Below are positions 1 through 9,464 of a stretch of 64,000 nt of DNA, piece after piece. The notes under the pieces are model-generated. The model was not told where the DNA came from and made no database searches. It saw nothing but the letters and a program-made list of their open reading frames with translations. Source of the DNA: Mucisphaera sp965279675 (GTDB taxonomy: Bacteria; Planctomycetota; Phycisphaerae; Phycisphaerales; Phycisphaeraceae); contig NZ_CBDIIJ010000002.1 in the NCBI RefSeq assembly GCF_965279675.1, positions 2,294,001 through 2,358,000 on the forward strand. The letters run 5' to 3'. A program made the translations under genes and the position numbers. Positions within the stretch are counted from its first letter, which is position 1. Each line of letters starts with the position of its first letter.

Positions 1-1449
1 CGCCCCATGAATCCCATCCCGACCCGTTGCCCCACCCACCGCGATGATCCGATCGCCAACCCTAGGCGTACCCTCCACCCGATCCAACGGGATCAACCCC
101 ACACATCCCGCAAACACCAACGGATTCCCGACGTAATCCCTGTCAAACGCCACCGCGCCATTCACCGTCGGGATCCCCATCCGATTCCCATAATCCCGCA
201 CCCCCTCCACCACCCGACGCAGCACCCGCTCCGGCGCAATCACCCCGGACGGCACTTCATAGCTGTAGGTACCTGAGTCGCTGGGCGGGGGGGCGACACA
301 AAACACATTGGTGTTCGCGATCGGCCGCGCCGCCAGACCCGTCCCGATGATGTCCCGGATACACCCGCCGATCCCCGTCGCCGCACCCCCGTAAGGCTCC
401 AGCGCCGAAGGATGGTTATGCGTTTCTACCTTGATGCACACCCCATCCGTCTCGTCAAACTTCACGATGCCCGAGTTGTCGTGGAACACACTCACGCACC
501 AGTCCCCGATCCCCTCATCCTCCATCAACTCAAACGTCGCCGCCGCCACCGAGTACTTCAGCAGATTCGGCACCACCACCGCGTCCCCCTCCACCTCAGC
601 CCCAGGCAGCGCAGCCAGCCATTCCCTGCCAAACCCCGTGTAACGCACCGCGCTCTTAAGCGTCTTGTGCACACAATGCTCACTCCACGTCTGTGCCAGC
701 GTCTCCAATTCGATGTCCGTCGGCTCCCGATCCAGCCCCGCAAAGTGAGCCTGAATCGTCCGCATCTCCTCCAGACTCAAAAACAGATGCCGCTCCCGCG
801 ACAACACCTTCAGCGCCTCATCATCCAACCCCGACAACCCCACCCGACCCAGCTCTAAGGCATAAGCCTTCCCCAAAGCCAAGGTGGGGGGGTGCTCCTC
901 CGCCAGAACCACCCGCTCGATCACCGGGTTCGCCACCGACCGCTCCGCCGCCGCCACCAGCGACGCCTCATCAGGCGATCCACCCGCCCCAAACGCCAGA
1001 TCAATCCGACGCCCAGTCCGCACCCGCACCGCCTCCAACCCCACCCCCAGCCGCTCCGCAATCGCCCCCCGAGCCGTCTCCGCCGCCGGGTCCATCACCC
1101 CAGGCAGATCATGCACCTCCACCCGCACTCCATCCCCGAACCCAAACCCATCCGCACCCCCAGCCGATCCCCCGGCACCATCCCCAGAACCCGCAGAACC
1201 AATGCCTCCGCCACCTTCGCAAAGCACCGCCACCTGATCCACAGGATCCGCCAGCAGTGCCTCCGCCACCCCCTTCACCCCCGCCTCATCCAGATCAGCC
1301 TCCACCAGATACACCCGCGCCTCCCGCACCCCCGACACCGCCCGCCCAACCCCCGCCAACCCCTCCACCAACGCATGCAGATCCCCAGTCACCCCCGCCG
1401 GATCCCCACTCGCCAACCGGTCCCAAACCTCAATCCGGTACACCGCCAT
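1..1449 (-). CDS. purL: Phosphoribosylformylglycinamidine synthase, PurS-like repeats fused to PurL (5' part; gene runs off the left edge)
   Basis: Converts FGAR plus ammonia or glutamine to FGAM in purine synthesis, in the cytoplasm. The 483 visible codons show the PurL signature ETHNHPSALEPYGGAATGIGG from about residue 342, preceded by the linker-domain motif TLAQTWSEHC. Before it lie two PurS-like segments. Residues 1-76 resemble a PurS unit ending in ALLADPVDQVAVL. Residues 108-180 match PurS better, with VRVEVHDLPGVMDP and later SVANPVIERVVL. A Gly/Ser-rich linker at about 79-107 separates them. The ATG at 1449 has an AGGAG about 7 nt upstream. The ATP-binding C-terminal half lies outside the window. 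Family assignment is firm; the duplicated PurS reading is from pattern matching by eye. Confidence 0.93.
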   Translation of the reverse strand, partial: MAVYRIEVWDRLASGDPAGVTGDLHALVEGLAGVGRAVSGVREARVYLVEADLDEAGVKGVAEALLADPVDQVAVLCEGGGGIGSAGSGDGAGGSAGGADGFGFGDGVRVEVHDLPGVMDPAAETARGAIAERLGVGLEAVRVRTGRRIDLAFGAGGSPDEASLVAAAERSVANPVIERVVLAEEHPPTLALGKAYALELGRVGLSGLDDEALKVLSRERHLFLSLEEMRTIQAHFAGLDREPTDIELETLAQTWSEHCVHKTLKSAVRYTGFGREWLAALPGAEVEGDAVVVPNLLKYSVAAATFELMEDEGIGDWCVSVFHDNSGIVKFDETDGVCIKVETHNHPSALEPYGGAATGIGGCIRDIIGTGLAARPIANTNVFCVAPPPSDSGTYSYEVPSGVIAPERVLRRVVEGVRDYGNRMGIPTVNGAVAFDRDYVGNPLVFAGCVGLIPLDRVEGTPRVGDRIIAVGGATGRDGIHGA

Positions 1450-1727
1450 CACTAGCTCCTACCACGACAACCTCGCCGCAGAAGCACACCATACCACCCC
1501 CCACAAACACCCATCTCCCTCCCTTGGGCACCCACCCCCCCATGAGCCCGGTCGCGACGCGACCGGGAGCCACGCCTGGTCCCTAAGACCAAGGTCGGTC
1601 CGACCACAAGTAATCATGGGTGGCTGTGGTCAGCTCTGCTGGCCACAGAACCAGGAACCACCCCACCCCTTTCACGCACCTAAGGCACGAGCAATGGGAC
1701 AATCACCACCAAGCCCTGATTACGCCC
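1450..1727. repeat. Intergenic mosaic repeat, copy A (palindrome plus hairpins)
   Basis: No credible gene lies in this gap between purL and the GH57 gene. It holds a perfect palindrome at 1547-1567, with arms CCCGGTCGCG around a single central A. A hairpin at 1624-1648 has stem CTGTGG/CCACAG. Between them is a paired stretch around ACCAGG and CCTTGG (about 1575-1595). The same modules recur in opposite orientation and different order at 12393-12525. This looks like a REP or MITE-like dispersed element. It could also act as a transcription terminator for the GH57 gene, but there is no U-tract. Confidence 0.7.
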
Positions 1728-4703
1728 TCAGCCTCTCCGCCGCCGAAGCCCCAACACCCCCAACCCCAACAACACCCCCACCCCAGGTTCCGGCACAGCA
1801 TCCGTCGCCCCAAAATTCCCCGCCAAAAGCGACAAATCAATCAGATCCACCAACCCATCCCCATTCAGATCACCCTCGCCACGCAACTTCCCCTCACCCC
1901 CGAAGTGCGTCGCCAGGATCGACAGGTCAATCAGATCCACCGTCCCCGACAGGTCCACGTCACCCATCATCGGCAGCACCCGGAACCGCAGGTACTCCAG
2001 CGCATCCACGTTCCCATCCCCATTCCCCCCCGGCACCTGACTCACCAGCGACCCACCGTCCGCCGTCTCAAACGCCACCGCCGCCAGATACACAAACTCC
2101 GGGATCTCGCCGAACGAAGCCAGCAGATCCACCACCCCCTCGAGCACACCCGATCCATTACCCGATGCGATCAACAGCGCCCCATCCAGATCGAACCAGC
2201 CCGAATACCCGTTGTCGTTCTCATCCGCCAGGAACCCGTCCCACGACGCAACCTGGCCAGACTTGCCCCACATCGCATCCTGCAAACCACCAGGCGACAG
2301 CGAGATCAGCAAAAACACATCCTCACCCTCACCCGCATCATCCGTCGCCAGATACAACTGCCCATCAACCACCCGGGCATACAACGCCCGCCCGCCCTCA
2401 CTCGCGATGCTCTCCACGCCCGCATCCAGCAGACCATCCATCTCAAACGACGGCCCACCCCCGCCGCTGCCACCGGTCACATCGAAGTGCCAGTCCGCAC
2501 CCCCGTTGTTATCCCAAACTCCAGCCCCGTTGTTGAACACCACATCCAACTGACTCACCGCCGGATTCACCAGCAGATCAACCGACCAGACCTCCTCCAC
2601 CGGGTCCCAATCCATCAGCACGTCAGGCGACGTCAACGCCCACCCATCAAACCCATAATGCACAAACACATCCGAAGCACCCCCCAACGGCCCGCCACTC
2701 GGGTCGTAAAAAAGCGACACCAGATCGCCCGCCGCAGGCGTCTCCGGATCCACCCACACCCGATCCACACCCGCCGTGGCACCCGCACCCACATACACAT
2801 GCTGGATATCCGTCCGCGTCAGATTGCCCAGCCCATCCTCCGCTTCCACGTAGTAATCCAACAACACATCCTCGAAGCCTTCGAGCATCGCCGCGTAACG
2901 ATCCGCCCGATACGTCGCCGGAAGTATCCCAGCCGGTGGCGTCGGCATCGCCTCGCCCAGCATCGGGAACGTCAACCACTCACCCACCTCATCGCCGCCC
3001 GCAAACGTCTCGTTCTGGATCGAATCCAGCGGATTAAAACCATCCCCATCCACACGCACCTTCAGATCCACCCGGGTCAGCCCACTCACGTCATAAGCCA
3101 GCGTCCAGATCTCAAAGTCACTCGGCTCCGCACCCGGACCCCACTCCATCCCACCCGGGTTATACGACTCACGCTGCGGGACAAACACCGTCGGCGGGGT
3201 CGTCTCCTCACCCACACCACCCGCTAGCACCTGATCCGCATACCAGGCAGCCTCGTTACTCCCAAGCGTCACGTTGCTGTCCCAAACCTCGGTCCCATCC
3301 CAGTACCAATGGTCCGAAGCCTGCGCCTGCAAAAGCGTGTGCCAGGCCCGCTCCGTCGCACTCCCCGTCCCGTTGATGATGTGATCCAGGCTCGCCGCCG
3401 GCACCTTGTCATCCGCCGTGTACACACGGTTCTTCGCCGCCGTCAGCACCGCCCACGAGTTCCGATCCGGGCTCCACCCGTCCGGCCCCGGATCACCCAG
3501 CCACTTCTTGAACTCCGGATCACCATTGTCCGCACCCGCCCACGAGCCATTCGCGATATGCACCACGTCATCCGCAGGCACCGGATACTTATCCAGATAA
3601 TCCTGAATCGTGCTGACGTTGTAATTCGGATTAGACGACACCCAGTTCACCATGTTCTGGAAGTTGCCGTTGTAGTAAGCCTCCGACCCACCTCCGAAGT
3701 TGTCCCCGTCGTGATGCAGCACCGCGAACATCGGCCGATCCGGATCGGTGTTGTAAGGCCGCAGCTGATCAAACACATGCTCGTACTGCAGCGCCCCGAA
3801 ACCACCCCGCCCATCCTCATTCCCCTCATACCGCGCCGCCGGCACCGCCACGATCTGGCTGATCGCACCCGTCGCCGGATCCACGTGCTGCACGTGATGA
3901 GGCGTATACGCAAACGGAGCCCCCACCCGACTCGGCGCCCACAACCCGTTGAGTTGCACCCACGCACCCCCATCCGCCGTGATGTCCGGATTCACCTGAT
4001 CCGCCCGGTTCGGCGCATACAGGTTCGACGCATTCGTATGCGGATACCCGATCGTCGCCCGCTCGATATGGATGCTGTCAACGATCGCCCACTCGATCCC
4101 CTCCGCCTTCAACGCCGGAATGATCCGCGTCGAGAACGCCGTCTCAGGCGGGAAAATCCCCTTCGAAAACGGCACACTCGATCCCCACGTCTGCTGATGA
4201 ATGTGCTTCTGCAACCGCACCTGCATCCGGATATCCCGCTCATCCAGAAGCGGCATCAACGGGTGATTGAACCCGAAGTTCACCAGGTCCAGACGCGCAT
4301 TCCCCTCCGCCGTCTGCCAACCCGCCGCCTGCCGATACGCACCCTCCCAGTTGTTCCACTGCCCATACCCCGCACCCTCCAGCTCGTTCAGGTTCCGGAT
4401 CAGCGACCCCGAAAACGACACCGACGCCCCCAGATTCGGCTGCCCCAGACCCGCCTGGATCGCGTTCCTCGGCCACGCCGTATAAGGCCCCAACCGCGTG
4501 TTGTGCACCTCCGCGATGCTGAACGAAAAATCCCCCGACCCCTCCGTCTCCAGCAAGCTCTGCCCCGGCCGGTACGTCGGCTGATGCATGTGCCACAGAA
4601 ACCCGATCTGAAACGGCTCCGCCGCCAAACCAGCCGAACCCATCAAACCCACCAAAGCCGCCGTAGCACCCAAATTGAACCGGTTAACCATGCTGATACT
4701 CAT
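1728..4703 (-). CDS. Secreted GH57 amylase-like enzyme with CBM-like, dockerin-like and PEP-CTERM modules
   Basis: A predicted extracellular alpha-glucan-active enzyme of 991 aa. A signal peptide ends near AGLAA (residue 28). The GH57 catalytic domain follows, with family motif 1 HMHQP (38-42), the nucleophile-type motif GIFPPETAFS, and HHDGDNFGGG as the likely acid motif. A segment beginning VWVDPETPAAGD and carrying FVHYGFDGW resembles a CBM25-type starch-binding domain. Next comes an unassigned beta-rich segment. The tail has two dockerin-like EF-hand repeats (DVDLSGTVDLIDLSILATHF and DLNGDGLVDLIDLSLLAGNF), then VPEP, a hydrophobic helix and RRRR, the PEP-CTERM signal. GH57 is confident; substrate (starch or glycogen) is inferred from the CBM-like module. 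Confidence 0.88.
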   Translation of the reverse strand: MSISMVNRFNLGATAALVGLMGSAGLAAEPFQIGFLWHMHQPTYRPGQSLLETEGSGDFSFSIAEVHNTRLGPYTAWPRNAIQAGLGQPNLGASVSFSGSLIRNLNELEGAGYGQWNNWEGAYRQAAGWQTAEGNARLDLVNFGFNHPLMPLLDERDIRMQVRLQKHIHQQTWGSSVPFSKGIFPPETAFSTRIIPALKAEGIEWAIVDSIHIERATIGYPHTNASNLYAPNRADQVNPDITADGGAWVQLNGLWAPSRVGAPFAYTPHHVQHVDPATGAISQIVAVPAARYEGNEDGRGGFGALQYEHVFDQLRPYNTDPDRPMFAVLHHDGDNFGGGSEAYYNGNFQNMVNWVSSNPNYNVSTIQDYLDKYPVPADDVVHIANGSWAGADNGDPEFKKWLGDPGPDGWSPDRNSWAVLTAAKNRVYTADDKVPAASLDHIINGTGSATERAWHTLLQAQASDHWYWDGTEVWDSNVTLGSNEAAWYADQVLAGGVGEETTPPTVFVPQRESYNPGGMEWGPGAEPSDFEIWTLAYDVSGLTRVDLKVRVDGDGFNPLDSIQNETFAGGDEVGEWLTFPMLGEAMPTPPAGILPATYRADRYAAMLEGFEDVLLDYYVEAEDGLGNLTRTDIQHVYVGAGATAGVDRVWVDPETPAAGDLVSLFYDPSGGPLGGASDVFVHYGFDGWALTSPDVLMDWDPVEEVWSVDLLVNPAVSQLDVVFNNGAGVWDNNGGADWHFDVTGGSGGGGPSFEMDGLLDAGVESIASEGGRALYARVVDGQLYLATDDAGEGEDVFLLISLSPGGLQDAMWGKSGQVASWDGFLADENDNGYSGWFDLDGALLIASGNGSGVLEGVVDLLASFGEIPEFVYLAAVAFETADGGSLVSQVPGGNGDGNVDALEYLRFRVLPMMGDVDLSGTVDLIDLSILATHFGGEGKLRGEGDLNGDGLVDLIDLSLLAGNFGATDAVPEPGVGVLLGLGVLGLRRRRG

Positions 4704-4765
4704 CTAAAACAACGAAGATCCCAGAAACCTACCCGACCACCCGGAAAAGGCCAACCGCCACCAAC

Positions 4766-4803
4766 AAAAAAAAGCAGGCAGCCCCTCCCCAGGACCGCCT
4801 GCC
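4766..4803 (-). terminator. Rho-independent terminator for the surface-protein gene
   Basis: Read on the minus strand, GCAGGCGGTC and GGCTGCCTGC form a stem around a short G-rich loop, followed directly by a run of eight T. It lies 30 nt past the stop of the PEP-CTERM protein ending at 4833, separating that gene from the downstream GH57 gene. Confidence 0.8.
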
Positions 4804-4832
4804 CACAACCAAAGTAAGCGAAAGCAAACGAC

Positions 4833-7127
4833 TTACGCAACCCGACGCCGAAGCACCCCCGCCGCCCCCAACCCCAGCAAAACCGCTCCCGACGGCTCAG
4901 GCAGCATCCCCAGATCCGTCCCGAAATTCGTCGCCAAAAGCGACAAATCAATCAGATCCACCACATCATCCCCGTTGAAGTTCGCATCCGTCCACGTCCC
5001 ACCCTCCTCAAAGTTCGACGCGAGGATCGACAGGTCCACCAGGTCCACATCCCCATCCAGGTCCGCATCCCCGGGCAGGGCCACGATCGCCCACACCGCG
5101 TCCTCCGGATACACCACCGCCAACGCAAAGTCCGAAGCCACCACCTGACCGACCACTTCATCAAATTCGCCCACCCGACTCAGCCCATCGATCAACGGGA
5201 TCACCGTCCCGTACGTCAGAAACCCAGCCCCAGGCACCTGCAACTCAAGCACCCCCGCCACCTCCACCTCACCCTGAACAAACAAACGATCAAACGCATT
5301 CTCACCCGATCCAAAAACCTGCATCTTCAGAACAGCATCCGCCTCCTGCACAAAGCCCGCAGTCGACACCTGCCCCACCCCGCTACCAACCCGCATCACG
5401 CCCTCGTTCTCCAGCGACGAATCCCCAAAATCCATCCCAGGCTCGATCACCATCTCGCCATCCACACCGTTGACCAGCGTCCCCCCGCCGATGAAATTAG
5501 CACCCGCCATAACCTCCGTCTTACCCTGCATCCGCAGCCGCGTGAACGCAGAACGCCACGAGGTCAGGCTCCCTCCCAGAAAGTTGAAATCCGCCGTGAT
5601 CTGCGAGTTGAATGACGGAAACAGATCACCCGTCAGATCCACCTCCGAGCCCGCCAGCCGCGTCACAAAGCCCAACTGATTCCCAATCAGCGCAAGCTCA
5701 CCATCCATCCGCCACGAGTCCGACGGATCCGACAGATTGATCGTCGCCCGCGACGACAAGCCCCCACCAATCTCGATCCGACCATCAAACTTCTGGTCAA
5801 GCACATCAATCCGATCCGCGTTGACCACGAATTCGCTCGTGACAACCCACTCGGTGATGCTGAAGCCGTCCATATCAATGACCCCCGCGTCGATCGTCGT
5901 CGGCAGCAACACCGCTGCGTCATCCAGTTGCAGAACCGCACCTCCAGAAAAAGTGGCGTCCCCCTGCCAACTCGTGACATCATGAAAGGCCACACGATTC
6001 TCAAACTCGCTCGAGAACGCCTCCATGTTGAACTGCCCACCGGAGATGGTCGTCGGCCCATCAAACGTCAGACGAGCCCCCTCCGCCAGGCTGTATGTTC
6101 CGCCCCGAATGTCTGCTTCGCCATCAAACTCCAGATCATCATCAATCCCCACGTTCAGGAACACCCCGGGCTCGATCACCGCATCAGCCGTGACCACCGC
6201 TCGGCCATCATTGCCCGTCACCTCAAGCGTCCCACCCTCCAGGGTCCACAGACCCCCGGCAATCTCCGCCGGATCAGCACTCGAGCCCCCACCTGTCACC
6301 CGCACCAGCGAACCGCTGCCCGTCGTCCACCCATTCGTCAGATTCATGTCCAGTAACGACCCACGCGTCAACCGGATCTCACCGTTGAACCAGTCCCAAA
6401 GCCCGGTACCGTTCACAGTCACCTTCCCCGCCTCGCCGCTCCCGTTCGAGACATTCGCGAAAATCTCCCCCTGACCCGAAACACCATCCAAGTCGATCAG
6501 ACCCGTACCCAACTGCGTAATCGTCAGGCCCTCGGGCCGCGCCGTGATCGCACCATCATTGATGAGGCTCCTGCTCCCGTTACCACGCAACCTGATCAGA
6601 CCCTTCCCGCCAACCCCAGACGTTGATTTCACATCCAGAAGCACATCCACCTCCAGCAGCCCCAACTCATCCCCAATCGGGTTCCCGATGCTCACCGAGG
6701 CCTCGTCCTCAATCACCAGCACATCCGTATCCAGACCCGGCAAACCCCCAGCCACCGGCCGCACCTGAATCCGCGACGGCCACACCGTGTTGTTGATCGG
6801 CCCGTTCTCGCCCGACACCGTCGTCGTCCCCGACACCAACAGCCGATGCCCATCCGTATTAAGCGCGATCCCATCCGTGATCGTCAGGCTCGCCACCGTG
6901 TCATCCACATCTAGCGTCACAAACTGATTCTCAACCCCCGCCAGATTGCCAATAAACACGTCATCCCCACTCAGCGGCAAACCAAAAGGCGTCCAGTTCC
7001 CCGCCTCGCCCCAAACGTCACTTACCGAGCCATCGAAGCTCTTGACCGCACCACCCGCCGACGCCCCCATCGCACCCGCCAGATAAGCACTCACCAACAC
7101 ACCACAACGCAGACCCGAAGACTTCAT
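4833..7127 (-). CDS. Secreted beta-helix-like surface protein with dockerin-like repeats and PEP-CTERM tag
   Basis: A 764-aa exported protein of unknown function. It begins with a signal peptide (MKSSGL... to about ASAGG). A motif typical of autotransporter-like planctomycete repeats follows (VWGEAGNWTPFGLPLSGDDVFIG), then a long region of short beta-strand repeats rich in G, N, D and T. The C-terminus has two EF-hand-like repeats (DADLDGDVDLVDLSILASNF and NFNGDDVVDLIDLSLLATNF), then LPEP, a hydrophobic segment and RRR, the PEP-CTERM sorting signal. A GTG at 7130 is in frame, but the ATG at 7127 is preferred because AGAGAGGG sits about 6 nt upstream. It is separated from the GH57 gene by a terminator. 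Adhesion or matrix roles are only guesses. Confidence 0.85.
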   Translation of the reverse strand: MKSSGLRCGVLVSAYLAGAMGASAGGAVKSFDGSVSDVWGEAGNWTPFGLPLSGDDVFIGNLAGVENQFVTLDVDDTVASLTITDGIALNTDGHRLLVSGTTTVSGENGPINNTVWPSRIQVRPVAGGLPGLDTDVLVIEDEASVSIGNPIGDELGLLEVDVLLDVKSTSGVGGKGLIRLRGNGSRSLINDGAITARPEGLTITQLGTGLIDLDGVSGQGEIFANVSNGSGEAGKVTVNGTGLWDWFNGEIRLTRGSLLDMNLTNGWTTGSGSLVRVTGGGSSADPAEIAGGLWTLEGGTLEVTGNDGRAVVTADAVIEPGVFLNVGIDDDLEFDGEADIRGGTYSLAEGARLTFDGPTTISGGQFNMEAFSSEFENRVAFHDVTSWQGDATFSGGAVLQLDDAAVLLPTTIDAGVIDMDGFSITEWVVTSEFVVNADRIDVLDQKFDGRIEIGGGLSSRATINLSDPSDSWRMDGELALIGNQLGFVTRLAGSEVDLTGDLFPSFNSQITADFNFLGGSLTSWRSAFTRLRMQGKTEVMAGANFIGGGTLVNGVDGEMVIEPGMDFGDSSLENEGVMRVGSGVGQVSTAGFVQEADAVLKMQVFGSGENAFDRLFVQGEVEVAGVLELQVPGAGFLTYGTVIPLIDGLSRVGEFDEVVGQVVASDFALAVVYPEDAVWAIVALPGDADLDGDVDLVDLSILASNFEEGGTWTDANFNGDDVVDLIDLSLLATNFGTDLGMLPEPSGAVLLGLGAAGVLRRRVA

Positions 7128-7498
7128 CACAATCCCTCTCTCACAATCAACCAGTTCAGAACAGTCGAGCTTCTCTCACGGCGGCACACGCTCAAGCCCC
7201 GATGCGTGGCACCCTGTCTACGCCAACCCGACCCGGCCCTTGTGCCATCCTGCCCATCTGATCTAAAAAGCAAGCTGGGATAAACCCCTAGACCCTTCCG
7301 CGTGCGCACCGATCGCGACCCACCGCCCCAACACCACCCCACCCACCCACGCCCAAACCGTGCGCCACGCATAGGCCAACCCATGCGCGACCCCTCCCAC
7401 CCCGCGCCGCAAACGTGCGCGCCAAAACCCCTCAAAACCGCCTCAAAACGAACCCGAAACGACAAAAACCGCCCCAAAACCGACCGCTTTCCCCCCGA
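7128..7498. other. 371-bp intergenic region, no gene seen
   Basis: This gap lies upstream of the surface-protein gene and downstream of the SDR gene, both on the minus strand. The right part, on the minus strand, has several T-runs separated by GGCGG blocks without a clear hairpin. CGTGCGC occurs three times (near 7310, 7360 and 7412). I see no tRNA, riboswitch or strong promoter. The promoter for the surface-protein gene should be here but I could not place it. Confidence 0.5.
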
Positions 7499-8284
7499 TT
7501 AAACCCCCGCCAACAACCCACCATCCACATAAATCAACTGCCCGTTCACAAAGTCCGACGCCGACGACGCCAGAAACACCGCCGTCCCCACCAACTCCTC
7601 CGGCCGCCCCCAACGCCCAGCAGGCGTCCGCCCGCAAATCCAGCGATTGAACTCTGGATCAGCCACCAGCCCCTTCGTCAGCTCCGTCTCAAAATACCCA
7701 GGCCCGATCCCATTGATCTGTACGTTGTGCTTCGCCCACTCCACCGCCATCGCACGCGTCAACATCTTCAGCCCACCCTTCGCCGCCGCGTAGTTCCCCG
7801 TCGTCGGCCGACTCACCTCGCTCATCAACGAGCACGTATGGATGATCTTCCCGCCGCCGCGATCGATCATCCCCGGCGCTACAAACCGCGACACCAGAAA
7901 CGCACTCGTCAGGTTCACCTCGATCACCCGCCGCCACTGCTCCGCCGTCATCTCCGCCAACGGCGCCCGATCATGAATCCCGACGTTATTCACCAGCACA
8001 TCAATCGGAAACCGTCCGGCCAGCTCAGCCAGCGCCGGCTCTAAGGCCTTCTCATCCGTCACATCCACCACCAACGCCTCCGCCACCAACCCCGCATCCC
8101 GAAGCGACTTCACCGTCTCCGCCACCGCTGACTCACCCCGCCCGTTGATCACCACCCGCGCCCCGCTCTCCGCCAGCCCCCGAGCCATCGCCAGCCCCAA
8201 CCCACGCGTTGACCCCGTCACCAACGCCGTCTTCCCCGACAGATCAAACAGACCCGATCCCTTCTTGCGATCCGCCTCAGTCAT
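7499..8284 (-). CDS. Short-chain dehydrogenase/reductase, gluconate 5-dehydrogenase (IdnO/Gno)-like
   Basis: A 261-aa NAD(P)-dependent oxidoreductase of the classical SDR family, cytoplasmic. The cofactor-binding motif TGSTRGLG is at residues 23-30 and the NNVG motif at about 99-102. The catalytic triad reads S152, Y165 and K169 (YAAAK). The C-terminal segment is typical of sugar-acid SDRs (GPGYFETELT, then GRWGRPEELVGTAVFLASSAS and YVDGG). The ATG overlaps the stop of the upstream zinc dehydrogenase by 8 nt, so the two are probably translationally coupled. The pairing recalls the IdnD/IdnO pair that interconverts idonate, 5-ketogluconate and gluconate. The exact substrate is an inference. 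Confidence 0.88.
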   Translation of the reverse strand: MTEADRKKGSGLFDLSGKTALVTGSTRGLGLAMARGLAESGARVVINGRGESAVAETVKSLRDAGLVAEALVVDVTDEKALEPALAELAGRFPIDVLVNNVGIHDRAPLAEMTAEQWRRVIEVNLTSAFLVSRFVAPGMIDRGGGKIIHTCSLMSEVSRPTTGNYAAAKGGLKMLTRAMAVEWAKHNVQINGIGPGYFETELTKGLVADPEFNRWICGRTPAGRWGRPEELVGTAVFLASSASDFVNGQLIYVDGGLLAGV

Positions 8285-9299
8285 CGAAACTCACCACACC
8301 CTTCAGCAGCCCCGCCCCGGGCCGCAACCAGTCCTCGAACACATCCACAAACCCCGCCACCGACGCCCGATGAGTCACCCACGCCTCCACATCGATCCGC
8401 CCCGCCTCCAGATGCTCGATGATCTCCCGGAAGTCCGCCGCCACGGAGTTCCGGCTCGCCAGAAGCGTCATCTCCTTCCGATGAAACTCCGGATCGTCAA
8501 ACCCGATCTCCCCCAGCAACAGCCCCACAAACGTCAGCGTCCCGCCCTGACCCGTCAACCCGAACGACCCCTGCATCGACCCCCGATGCCCCGTCGCATC
8601 CAGCACCTTGAAAGGCAGCTCACCGAATTTTGCTTGCCACTGTTCTGCCGCAGGCGCCGAAGGATCGATTACCAGCGTCCGGATACCCAACAACCGCTCC
8701 GCCGCCTGCGCCCGCTCCGCCGAGACATCCAGACCCACCACATCGGCTCCCGCCAGCTTCGCGAAAAGCGCCGCCGTCAGACCGATCGGCCCCAGCCCCA
8801 CCACCGCGACACTCTCCCCCTCACCCACCGCCGCCCGCGACACCGCATGCTTGCCGATGCCAAGCGTCTCCACCAACGCCAACGCATCCAGCCCAAGCGA
8901 CCTCGACACATGCAGCTTGCTCGCCGGCAGCACGATCCGATCCCGCATCCCCCCGTCCGTGTGCACCCCCAGACACTTCAGCTCGACACAACAATTCGTC
9001 CGACCAAGCCGACAGACCCGACAAACCCCGCAGTTCAGATAAGGCTCCACCGCACACCGATCGCCGACAGAAACGCCGGTCACGCCCTCACCCACCGCCT
9101 CGATCTCCACCCCCAACTCGTGCCCCAGAATACGCGGGTACTCGAAAAACGGCTGCTCCCCCTTGAACGCATGGATATCCGTCCCGCAGACCCCGACCCG
9201 CCGAACCCGCACCACCGCCTCACCTGCCCCAGGCGACGCCGGCTCCGCCGTCTCCGCCATCCGCCACGACCCCGGCCGCTCTAACACCAATGTCCGCAT
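8277..9299 (-). CDS. Zinc-dependent alcohol/sugar-acid dehydrogenase (medium-chain family)
   Basis: A 340-aa medium-chain zinc dehydrogenase. Catalytic zinc ligands appear as C38 (GVCGTDIH) and H60-E61 (GHELG). Structural zinc cysteines are C90, C93, C96 and C103/104 (NCGVCRVCRLGRTNCC). The NAD(P) Rossmann motif is VVGLGPIGL near residue 165. The frame stays open upstream to 9461, but ATG at 9299 (MRTLVLERPG) matches the usual family start. Its stop overlaps the following SDR gene by 8 nt. Close relatives act on L-idonate, L-galactonate, sorbitol or threonine, so the substrate cannot be fixed from sequence. With the SDR it likely forms a two-step sugar-acid catabolic unit. Confidence 0.88.
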   Translation of the reverse strand: MRTLVLERPGSWRMAETAEPASPGAGEAVVRVRRVGVCGTDIHAFKGEQPFFEYPRILGHELGVEIEAVGEGVTGVSVGDRCAVEPYLNCGVCRVCRLGRTNCCVELKCLGVHTDGGMRDRIVLPASKLHVSRSLGLDALALVETLGIGKHAVSRAAVGEGESVAVVGLGPIGLTAALFAKLAGADVVGLDVSAERAQAAERLLGIRTLVIDPSAPAAEQWQAKFGELPFKVLDATGHRGSMQGSFGLTGQGGTLTFVGLLLGEIGFDDPEFHRKEMTLLASRNSVAADFREIIEHLEAGRIDVEAWVTHRASVAGFVDVFEDWLRPGAGLLKGVVSFDD

Positions 9300-9464
9300 G
9301 AATCTGACTCCTGACACCATTAAACAACGAGCCACACCTACGGGAACACCCTCTGATCGCCAGATCCCTGCGCCTTCCACGCCATCGCTTTTTAAGAATG
9401 ATCCGTGACCCCAGGCCAAACGCAGGGTATCGTGAAGACAGTCACCATCCACGGGAGACACGGG

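Noticed and set aside
693..2536. Long + strand frames of several hundred codons opposite purL and the GH57 gene
   Set aside because: They are Pro/Arg/His-rich shadows produced by the strong composition bias; the minus strand carries clear family motifs.
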